From assembly GCA_037179385.1 (NCBI GenBank), contig CM074187.1, positions 16,679,450 through 16,743,449 on the forward strand: a DNA stretch of 64,000 nt, in the 5' to 3' direction. This stretch comes from Holothuria scabra (lineage: Eukaryota; Echinodermata; Holothuroidea; Aspidochirotida; Holothuriidae). The position numbers were made by a program, and so were the translations under genes. The notes beneath the pieces are model-generated. The model did not search any database, had not been told where the DNA came from, and saw nothing but the letters and a program-made list of their open reading frames with translations. Positions within the stretch are counted from its first letter, which is position 1, and every line of letters starts with the position of its first letter. This document shows, in pieces, positions 10,557-22,500 of the stretch.

Positions 10557-13500
10557 CTGGTGAGAAAGAATTGAAATACTCTTACTTGATGCATTTGTTT
10601 AGCCCTTTAATAAAACTAACGGTTACCAAACTTTAACCATTTATATAGTGCAAAAATGTTCCACGACTGCACCTTAAGAGAAAGGAGTGTCGAAACCGGG
10701 GAAAGTAACACGGAATTGATTGGCAATGAATGATACTTCGATTATGTAAAAGCGAATATTCATCCCTGTAAAAACCCCGATTCTCAACTGATTGGTACTT
10801 TTTTTAGGTACGGTTACCTTTCAAGAATTCACTTTCCAAAGACCAAAATTAATACTCCACAGTATTCAAATGAACTGCTTTACGGCATCATGTGCTTGGC
10901 AACTTAATGTTGAAAAACGTTGGGAAATTACGACTGTATCAGTTTATACATTAAAACTGATGACAAAAAAACTAAGCAAGTGTATCATTATATCAAAAAC
11001 TGTGGGGTACACTACCAAAAACGACCGAGTTTTTTATCCTTATAATGTAAGAAAAGAAGTTATTAAGTTTACTAGCGGGTATAGAGTATCTTTTTCAAGG
11101 AATTTACGAAACTTTCATGGTTGTGTAATCGCTAACTCTGCTGAATATGCGCAGTCAACTTTCATTTGCGATTAATCATTAAAAACCAGAATGGGAAAAT
11201 GCATTGCGGTTTCGACGATGTTCTATTCCAAATAATGCCATGATGTCCCACACCTTCTCAGCCCAATGATATAATAGCATGTTTGAGAACTAATATGGCC
11301 CAGTTGACCTTTGACCTCCAGCAACAACAATGTAGGACGATCTTCTCACCATAACTTGTACACATACAAAATAGGAAATGCATCCAAATTTCATACTTCG
11401 AGATGACTTGTTAACAAGGTCTTCAAGGTTTGACCTTGGGTGACCCTACATGACTTTTGCGAGGACAAGCTGGCAGTGATTTGTTATGCGTGGAGCGAGT
11501 TGGCCTGGGGCAGCTTGGTATGTTTGGGAGCGGGCTGGCATGGGGGTGATTTGGTATGTGTGGGGCGGCGAGTTTGCATGGAGTGATATCGTATGTATGA
11601 GGCGAGTTGTCTTCAGGCTATTTGTAGGTATGGGGGTTGTCTTAGGCATTTGGTGTGTATGGGGGGAGTTGGCATTTGACTGTTTGGTATGCATGGGAGC
11701 AAATTGACATGAGGCGATATGGTATGTGTGGGGCGAGTTGTCTAAGGACGATTTGGTATGTATGGGGGGGGGGGGAGTTTTCTAAGGGTTATTATGCATG
11801 GGGACTGGTTGGCACAGGGTGATTTGGCATGTATGGGGCGCATTGCCTTGGGGCTATTTGGTGTTGATGGGGGGGGGGGGGGCGAGTTGGCATGGGGCAA
11901 TTTGGTATGTATGGGCAAGTTGGAGTTGGGATTTAGTATGTATGGGGGGGGGGTTGCATGGGGAAATTTGGTATGTATGGGGCCAGCTGGTACGAACGAC
12001 TGCTTTAGTTTCTCTTATCATTGAAACCAATAACAAAACTGATTTACTGTACATGGCAGTATACCTACAATTAATTTACTCCTGACAAACAAAGTGTAAA
12101 GTGTTTCAAGTCTTTGACACCCGTGACCCCAGATGACCTTTAAAATCCACCAAAAGCCGATAGCGTTCTTACTCTTAATATGGGACACCTACAGTATGTT
12201 CCAAATTTGAAAGTTGTAAAACATTCCTGACTTGAGATATCGTGCCAACAAGATAAATGTAAAGTATTTCAAGTTTTTGACCTGGTGACCCAAAATGACC
12301 TTTGAACTTGACAAATAAAAAAAAGAAAAAAAGATAGGGCTATTTCGTCCTATTATGGGCCATCTGTTTATCAAGTTTGAAATATGTCAAACTATTACAA
12401 TTTTCGTTGTGATTCTATTTACTTATAGAGCATACCCGGTATTTAAAATTCACATTGACCGTATAGTTAGTCCATTGAAGTAATTACCCACACTTTCAAG
12501 ACGGTGTTTTGAAAACTACGGAGTTTCCTAGTAACTCAAAATATTGAAAAAATTAGCACCATTTTGTATCTTGTCCCCCTTTTCTCAGACACCCAGGGGC
12601 GTAGCTACAGGGGACGAGCGGCTCTGAAGAAATGATGCGGAAATTTGCCATTTGTGAAACTAGTCTACAATGTGGTTTCGACGACTCATGAAATTCCGAA
12701 ATTTCAAATTCTCTCCAGTAAGAGCTCCATATTCGTCAAAAGTTGTTTCAAAGAAGGAAAATTTTCCACGCGCCCCAAATTGCAATTCCTAAGAAAAGGT
12801 GCACGCCCAAATCTTCAATCTGGTAAATTTTTCCGATCACTGGAGGTGACAAAATCAGAAATTTGCTACATGTAATATCACATCATAAAGTGAAAACTTA
12901 AACTGCAGTGTTATTTTTATCATTTTTCTTTCATAAAATTCCAAATTTTCTCCAATGTAAGCTCTTGACCCAAAACATTCGTCGGAGAGCCTCATTTCGT
13001 AGGCGTTAGAAAACATTATGAAGCGACAAAGATCTTAGGTGGTCGTTCAATCTCAGGTTTTCCAACAGTATATACAAATTCTTTAGTAATCCCCCAAATT
13101 TGAAATTTCCTTACAGGAAACTAAGAATCCAAACTTTTCTGCAATAAAAGCTTCATATTTTCAAATATTCGAAAAAGGACAAAAGTTTCAGCGTGCTTCG
13201 CCCGTCGCAAATTACGTCCCTAGTACAGTGGTGTTCACACTTAAAAAGTCGTAAAAGTTGGATACTTACCCACCCCCTAGGCTCCCCCAGCAAAAATGTG
13301 TAGCTACGCCGCTGTGAACACCTTACCAGGACAGGAGAAAAAAATTAGGCCAGATATCCCCCCCCCTCCATGAAAATCAAATCGACGCCCCTGGCCTTTT
13401 CAACTGCATTGCTAAGTGGTTATTAGAGCATCCGACTTCGTTCAGAAGGTCCAGAGTTCGACTCCTTCTTGGGTCATACCGAAGACTTCACAAATGACTC

Positions 13501-16500
13501 CTACTGCCATTGCTGCTCAACATATGCAATGGAGGAAAACAAGTCAGTGAGATACAACTGGAAAAACTGTGTTCGGGTAGAATAAAATAATTCGGTCTAA
13601 ATTGGGCCGTAAAACAGCATCCAACCCCTTCAAAATCGCTGCGTCATTATGCAGTTGCAGAAACCAAGAACCGAAGAAAAGGCAAAATTCTCAAAATATA
13701 TCACTTGCACCCCATAGTTGCCCATAAAAGGCCGAACTACAAGTGACTTGTGTCTTCGACTTATCTGTTGAAAGTTATCGCTCTTAGAATTGTAAGTTTG
13801 GTCCATTTGGCTTCGCATATGACGAGACTTAACATATTCATTATCCTTGAATCGTTACTTACCATTTCGAGTGCTCTAGATCTGTAGTTGTTCTTGAAAG
13901 ACGGACCTCTTGCATAGAATATGGCTCTCATTTCCATGCTGTATGGGTCGTATCCGTGATCTGACTGAGAATGAAGTGAATCTTTCGAAGGATCAAACGA
14001 CTGTTTGGGGAAAAACAAACACTATACGTAAAACACATTCTTAGTGCATGGTGAAATAGTACCTACATATCTTTCTTATCAATCTTCGTTTACATACGTG
14101 TAATCATAAACGTTTTCCCAAAGTGCAATAACAATGGATTGAGGGATGAATGTTACGTTAATTGCACTTAAACGTATGATTTAAATTGGGCCGGCTTCGG
14201 CCTTTTTTCAGCATTTCGGGGAAATTTGCGTTGAAATCGATGTATGGTTCTTGAAGATATGAGCAAGTTAAGTTGTCACATTTTCAACAAAAAGTGAACT
14301 TCAAGCAAGCACATAAACACCATATCCTCATATAAATGGGCAATCGAGGGTTTTTCTTTAAAAATTTTAATGCCTCTTTAAATTCTTCACTACAAATGTT
14401 TATACATTTACGTTTATTTTGACTCCTTGACGTAGAGGAATGTATGTCATTGGCTTTAAACTTTTGGAAAGTACAAATCCTGTACATATAAAGAAAACTG
14501 AGAAATTGTACTCGAAGAAAAGATTCTTGACCCTCCCCTCTGTGATTCCTAGGCTGCTCAGGTAACCCTGGCTACATCACCGTTCATGATATCACAAATC
14601 AAATGATCTTCGAATGACCCACTGGAGTATATTCCAATGTTAGTGTGAATCTGGCATTCAACGTATATAGGCTATGTCAGCTGTAGGTGGTAAATGTGGC
14701 GTTTGGGAATATTCTACGCAACAATATCGTCGTCCTTGTTTAATGCAGATGTACTTACTTGCATATGTATGTGCCACCCAACGTCGACATATCCAATTAT
14801 TTGCAAATTGCGTGGATGGTTAGCGTAATGGAAATGTTCCGGGAAATGTTCCTTTGCGTAAACATAAAGGGCAGGGTGAGCCGACTGTAACGATCGAAGG
14901 ACCTGATAAGAAAAGAAGTGGCGTAGTCTTACTTTTTCTTCTTGTAAAAGCAGAAAAGGGCAATTATATTCAATAAACGTGCTTCAAGTCAATAGCATTC
15001 TTGAGTGCTTCAAGTCAGTTGCTCCAAAGAGGGGTATTGTTGTACGCAGGGGTGCCAGAAAATTCTCTAGGGATGTAGCATAAGATCTTAAAACATTAAC
15101 AAAAGTCAGAATATTATTGAATTGATATTTATGATTTGAGAAATGTGCAGGCACTGTCATAAAAGCGAAAACCTTGTGTAATTTGAAAATACAGGTAGGA
15201 GAAAAATCGTGCAAGAAAGAATTCGTAGCAATGCAACTCTAAGGATGAAGAATTTGTCAAGTATGAATATGATGATTCAAGGTTTCATGTTATCAGGCAG
15301 AGAAGCTGTCACTTCTATTGCTATACAAATATTTAGTGGTAAATTCTAGGAAAGGTTTGGCATGCTTGCTGGCTTATTGCAAGAATCTATACAGGCAGCC
15401 ACTGTTCCAAATTTCGTGGGCAATGCAGCTTTTCTACTTCTGCTGAATATTGTTGCACACAGTGTGCAAAATATTTATCCTGTACGGTACCAATTTATAA
15501 TCTCAAACGACAAGCCCATTTAAAAATGCATCCTCTGATGTGAATAAAATTAATTAGCTCATAGCATTGTTTCACAACGAACTACACAACTGAACTACAC
15601 AACTGAAGTCAGTTGGATGAGGATTCACTGTAGTTTTTAGATTAAGTAAATGAACAAACGAACGAATAAACTTACAAAAAATCTTTACTTTTATTTATCA
15701 TGGATGAGAGGACTGAATACCTTGCAACACAGGGGCTGTCATTCCTGCAACCTAGGGCCTGTTTTAAGCCAAAACGCTTTTAGGGCGTTCCTTGCCAACC
15801 GATAATTCCACTCGCTTTAGATAGTGTTAACATGGTGTTCAAAACACACTTATTATTATCGAAGGTGTCATATGTCTAAAAGGTTGGAAGGCACTGCCGT
15901 AAAATCTTTCTTTAAGACGTTCCAAGTCTTGAATTACCTTGTCTTTTGCCCCTTCTTTGGGGGTCAACTGGAAGGAAACCGATCCATACATAACAAAGAA
16001 ATCAATATCTTCTTCTTGAATGTAATCTGTCAGAATAATGTATTTCTTGGGATCAACATTCACATGACCATGATCACTCGTTACAATCACATTTAAAGTA
16101 TCCCACAACCCTCTCCTGTCGACTTCATCTAACAGTGCATTAAGTGTCTTGTCTATTTCCCAAAAGGAAGATTGAGCCCTTTCACTTTCGATCCTGTTCC
16201 GGTGCAATACCCAATCAGGCTGATCGAGAAACACTAATGCCAAATCGAAATCCTCCTCAGCTAGCCACGATACAGCATCTTTCACTCGAGCAGTCATGCT
16301 ATAATTTTCGTAAGACCAACGATAATGGGAATGGTAAACGACACGGTCTGATATGACACCTTTGATTGGTACTGCTGTTCCCATCCACATCACACTTGCT
16401 ACTTTCTTACTGGCTAACTTTGCAGTAACCCATAAAGGTTCGACCCCGGTGTCAAAGAACTCCGTCATATTAAATACGTCCTCAAATCGTTTTGTCGATG

Positions 16501-19500
16501 TCTTCGTTGATCCATTAAAATAAAGGTAATGATTAACGCCATGGCTTTCAGGATATAAACCTTTAATACAAAAAAGATATTATTACGGAGAGCTATGATT
16601 TTACGAAGCAAACATTCAACTCCCTGGTCTAGGGTACGATACACGAGAAAATACGAGAAAGATGAAATGGGGGTGATAACGTTCTTGTCGTTGATGATGC
16701 ACAACAAATGTTAAACTGGCCCCACAATCAAGTAGTTTTCCTGACCAAATTCAACATAACTGTCGCGAAATATTTCCCAAAACCTAGGCAAACTTTCCAA
16801 GAACCGCAGAGCAATTTTTAAGAAGGGGGGGGGGGGGTTCCTCACTTCCAAAGCGGCAACAATATAATAGCAATGAAAGGCGGTCCTAAATGCCCAAAAT
16901 GCCTACGACAGAAAAAAATTGAGTGCTAAAGTCCTCTAGCGCGCCCCCCCCCCCCCACGTCACCGCGGCCTCTGCTTTCATTCTAATGGTTGACCAATGC
17001 ATACTACTCAACTGACTTTCCCATTTTGATCATGGAAGTACTTTCATGTTTTGACGGGGATGTATCATGATGCATGCCTCTCCTGTTTTCTTTTCTTGCA
17101 AAATCACGGAAAGCTAATCACAGAATTACTGACTTGGAGGTAATTAACTAAGTCTTTCTAAGGTCGCAGACTTCAATCGCAAAACCAACTTGTTCAGTTA
17201 TTCGAACTGAATGGTGACATGATTCACTCCACGACAATTGGCGACGCGAAAGTCGAGTCGAGTTGATCTTCAAATGTCACTTGCCTGCAGTGAACACTAT
17301 TTTATCGAGTCAAAAATTGACCAAAATTCCAGTTTAATCAGAGAGAATACTAAAATTAAATAAGTGAAAATATCACTCTGTGGAGAGTGGAATGTCACTC
17401 GAAATAAACGGTGGTGTTGTAGTCATTCATTGAGTAGCGTAGACAGGATTGTGTCATTGGGGTCGGATCACGACATGAGGGAGAAGTCTAAGGGGAGACA
17501 GAAAAACCGCGATTTTAAGTTTTTTTGCATTTCAAGGTTAGGTCATTTGGGGGGGGGGGGGGGTTCAACCCCCAACACCAACCCCGTTGCTATGCCACTG
17601 TATTCATTTTTTCCACATTTTCACTCTTTCATATTAAAGGAGCGTCGCACAAAATTGTGTAGCGTATGGTTGGGTTTAGAAACATAACAGCAAGACTTTA
17701 GATTCGATGGCGCTAAATACAACATGCCCCACACAACATTCTATACCTGAAGGACACCGGTGTTATTGTCATCTTAGGAGAGTACATACGGATTCACTTA
17801 ATTAAAATGTAGAAACTTGGTTTCATGACTGAAACTACTGTTTTATTCTTCTTGCAAAAATGCACACCATTTCCGGTATGTGATGTACCACAACCCCGTA
17901 GCCAATTGAGGAGTATCCTGCGAGAATGTTGCAACGTAGCAACGCATACACAACTGCACAAGGAGGCAATCGTGGAGAAATTAGCTCAAAATACCGGAAG
18001 ATGAGTTTGACCATATTTTAGCCATCTTAATGCATCATTTGTTCAAGACGATTACACAACAAGAATGGAAACCCAAAAACGCATTGCGGTTTTGAGGAAT
18101 TCAAATGCCTAAATGTCTCACTTTTTCCGTCATCGGTCCAGTGCTGTTTAAATTATGTGAGTAACAAACACGTTTGTTTTCATGTATAATCTTGGGAATT
18201 TTGACAAAGAGTAACAATTACTAAAATGAAAATTGAAAATCGATCTTTACTGTATGACCATTCAAATTTGTTCATGGAGTTGGGACAAGTGGGTTATTCG
18301 TCTGTGGAATCAATTGTTTGCTACGAAATGCGTTATTCAATTTAATTTAAAAAAAAAAAGCGTCTGGGACTGTCCGGGACTTTCGGCTTGGTTGGGAACA
18401 GAGTTTTCACATAAATATCCCTTGGTACTGATCTATTTTCGACGAGTGATCCTGCGTTCTCTAAACAAACCGATCGCTACTGTTTTTACCGTGTGAACGA
18501 GCTTCACATTGGGCTTTCCGCGGCATTTCACCATTCCAACTACTACTACCGTTTTATTCTGGCAGTTTTTCAGTTGAAAGATTTTTGAAATTATTTTAAT
18601 GGCATGTCGATATGAACATTGACTAAATTTATTTTGAACAAATTTTAAGGTTTATTGCCCTAAACGTCTAATAGTTCTATGAGTGCTCTTAATAACCTTC
18701 ATGCAATGAAAACTTATCCTTTCCATGGTGTGCTTTGGGGTTTGATTTCTGTCCCAAGAGGTCGTTTCTCCGATGGTCATTATTCCGAATATAAAATTTG
18801 GATAGTCTTTCCGATATAGGTCATTATTTATAAGGGTCATTATTCCGAGGAAAAGCATAGGGCCGCAATTCCGTATAATAAAGTTGTTATTCCGACTGAA
18901 GAATGAGGAGGTTCCTATTCCGAATTTAGGAGCATTCGCTGCCATATAACATTCACATATTTGTTTCGAAAAAAATCTTTTTTTTTTTTGTTCACTGAGG
19001 AAAACAATCCTTCTCCGCTAGTCGGAATATTGGCCGTCATTCTCCTTTCAGAAAAACGACCATTCGAAATAACGACCATTCAGAATCGTGACCCTTATGA
19101 TCAATTCGGAATATGGACGCCTCTTCTCATTTCGGAATAACGATTCATCGGAATAACAACCCTTGTTTTATATTCGGAATAAACTGGTAACGACCAGTAA
19201 GAATTCCCCTCGCAATAATGACAGGTAGTCGGGTGAAATAACACGGAATCCATTTCCACTTCAATTGAATTCAGTTTTAAAAGGGAAGGTTTGAGTACCT
19301 CAGCCCATAAATGTGGGAACAGTAGGACTATTCCACATAACTTACCTGTTGCCATAGTGTACGAACAAGGGGTCAGATAAGTGATAAAAACACTATTCAG
19401 CCAATCTGCTCGAACTCCATGATTTTCAAACCTTCGGAGACTCGGAAGATCTAAACCGAAGCTGTCCCATCGGAATCCATCAATGAGGATGAGGAGTACT

Positions 19501-22500
19501 TTTTGATTCTTTGAAAACAAAAGACAAACTGGGTAAGTAAAGTTGGTTTACATGAACGTAAAGACGTGCGTTCTCTATACTATACTTTTAAACATATGGC
19601 TTCAACCATCCCGCTCAGCCGACCAAGTTTGTCCATCACTTTACTGCAAAGCAAACCAAGCACTGGGGCAGTGGGCTCTTAAAGGGAAGCAACGAAAAGG
19701 CGACTCCGTGCACTACCATGTAACGGAAAGTTGGAACAGACTGAATAAGGTTACCAAACATTCCCACAGGTCAGGGAGCTGAATGACCTGCACAAGCTGC
19801 ACATGTTTTCATTCGTTATTGAAGGATATCTCCAACTTGAAAGCATTTCCATCATCAGAGGGAGCGGCTATTTTCAAGGAGGTTGAACTGAAGGTTTTAA
19901 TTTATGCTAATGCTCGAAGACCCACGGAACTGCTCCATCCGGCGGGGAGAACTCCTTTATTTTACCTGTGGCCTGTTATATCATATCAACAAGCCAGTAA
20001 CCTCATTCACGACCCGTTCTCCCACCTCAATTGACTTTAACAAGAAAAATGCTTTAATACGTAAGTTAAAACCTCTTACAATTAAGAAGCAGGTGACACA
20101 AAACTACAAACGACTGGTTGACCGAAATTAGCCAATTAGCTTGTTCCTTCCTAAAGAACGAGCCTCATGCAAATGTGCTACAGAGACGTGGGAGTCTAAA
20201 TTTTGTCATGTCGACTCGGACATTTCCAGAAATCTTCTGAAATGACCGAATGTAACATCATGCTCACATCTTCTTATAAAATGTTGGTGATATACTCTCA
20301 CCCGAGAAACCGCGCGGAACTGGATGCAATTTTTCCCCAGCTTCTGGCAATGGCAGTAGCGAAACACTTTGGACTGACATTAGATGAGGTAGACGACAAA
20401 TCCATCTTGTAAGCTATTGTAGGTGTTTTAAAAATTCCGTAAATCCGTAAAGGGACGACGATATTCTTTTCTTTAATTTAGTTCGTGGATTTCCATTGAG
20501 GGCTAATAACTTGCTTTTCTTTAAAATTTACCACAAACTTTAATACAACTAAATTCAGATATATTGATACCATAGGTGCATCCTGACCAATGGAATTTTG
20601 AAAAACTTAATTTGCCTTTAGGGCGAGATATATCCCTAATCGATCCAAGATTTAAACATGAAAAATGAAGATAAGCGAAACAAAATATTATCCTCTTCGA
20701 CATACCGAACGTTTTTAAATGGCTAAGGTATTAGAGATCATCCATGGGTTAAATTACCACGTAAGAGACTGCACAAAGATGAAACTCAGATGTAAAGGGA
20801 ATAGAGTTATGGCAACTCCTTAATTCACGGAAAGAAGGAGTGCTACATTCCATTTCAAGTTGTATTTTACGAGAACTTGTGATATTTCCTTTATATTTTT
20901 AAGGAAAGCAGTCAACATTATCTTCATTCAATCTGTAATCATATGGGGGGGGGGAATAAATCAAAATATTGGTTTTAGGTGGTCAATTCTGGTTGATTAT
21001 TTGATCTTTTTAGGATGAAGTCCTCCAGACTATCTGGCAAAGAGCAACTGGGCGAAACTAAACTATAACTGCTTCCCAAAGAAGCTATACGTCTTTGGGA
21101 AGCAGTTATAGTTCAGTTTCTTTTTCTAAAGTCCTCCCGACCCTCTGGCAAAGGGCCGTTCGGCGAAATCAAAACTTTCACTGCTTCCCGAAGAAGCTGT
21201 TTCGTCCACTGAAGGACAATACGTGACCCACCTCAAGGCCTTCAGACCATTTACATTAATTAATGTCATTATTGGTAGTTTCGTTTCGCACAAGGTCCCA
21301 TGTAACATATAATGGCAGTTCTGCAGATATGTTTCATCCTCTCCCAAAAGGATTGGACGTAGAAAACGCCTTTTAAGTAGCCCATAGCTACGTTGGATTA
21401 TCATCAACATTCCTGATGTTAATGCTGACTCTGTTCAATTAGATTACGGCAAAACTAAGGGGAATAGGGCACACAGCAACACTTTTCTTGTACCGAGAAC
21501 CGTCGTAATTTATTGTAATGATAACTGTGTTCAGTGTATGGGGTATAGGGGAGAGTGTAGTAAACACTATGTGCAGTAAAGGAGTATTGTTTAAAACGTT
21601 CTGGATGTCTTAATAACTATATGGAATATATTGTAAGCCCTAAAAATTTCATACGTCGCACATGGTCGAACTAAACTTATTACTACAAAACTTATTGTTC
21701 TGTTCAAGGCAAGTGGAAAGTGTTTATTTCCCACAATGCGAATAAAATAAGAATCTATTGGGAAATTGTTCAAACCTTTTTGTAAATGAAAATTTCATTC
21801 CAACCAACAAAATTTCCCTACACATATAGTACCCAGATTTCCTGAATACTGACGAATAGCCCCCCCCCCCCCGATAGCATAATTCGGCGGTCCGACGGTG
21901 GCTGAATGGCCTACGGAGGGCCGCCAGCTACATCTAGACTTGTATGATGTCATTCAGTTGTTTAACAAATCAGCGTCGCTGCCATCGGTGGACCGCTGGC
22001 TTGCCACCTGACAAATCACCGGGGGCCGCCGGAGTTGCCAGCAGCGGACCGTCGTCGAGCCGACCAAAATTTGCTATCAGGGACCAACGTTTTCCAGTCA
22101 ACATCCAGAAGGGAAAGTTGATATTTGTACGCTTGTGCAGCTGTTTTACCTGTTAAAACTGTTTGTATATAGAACTACAGAACCAAACATATGAAGAAAT
22201 ATAAAGAGTTAGAGTTGTAGTTAGACTACAGAAAAGGTGCTAACAATTTTTTGCAACTAAGTTGCCATGTCTTTTCTTGTAACTTAATGCATCTCCCTTT
22301 TTGTAATGTAAATTAACAGCTAATTTTAAGTGTTTGAAGTGAGTGTGTTTGGGTGTCTGACCAAATGCAGACCCCTGGATACGGGTCAGTAGAAAAACTG
22401 CCCAAAGATGCAATGCCAGCACAGCATGTCTATTTCTTGTTCAGGGTCGCGCCTGGCACTTATCTGTAGCCCGAGGCGTAAAAGTACTACGACGTTTTCA

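Larger units (their letters stand above)
16561..19345. other. ENPP-A intron 2
   Basis: Holds a G14 run at 16825-16838 and a C14 run at 16944-16957 facing each other, probably the inner ends of an undelimited MITE. It also holds a MITE at 17432-17600 and a foldback element at 18760-19195. The stretch 17610-18750 shows nothing I can identify. Confidence 0.6.

Noticed and set aside
11446..12085. Open frames on both strands with Gly/Trp- or His/Pro/Thr-rich products
   Set aside because: Translation of the G-rich minisatellite in several phases; low complexity.
15839..15937. Extension of ENPP-A exon 3 to the stop at 15839
   Set aside because: The tail does not match the family, and the donor AAG|GTAATT at 15938 restores family homology with exon 4 in phase.
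22240..22422. Minus-strand frame with a hydrophobic start (LALHLWAVFLLTRIQGSAFG) as ENPP-A signal exon
   Set aside because: No in-frame ATG at the start and no good splice donor after it; the exon at 23954-23910 fits phase and donor.
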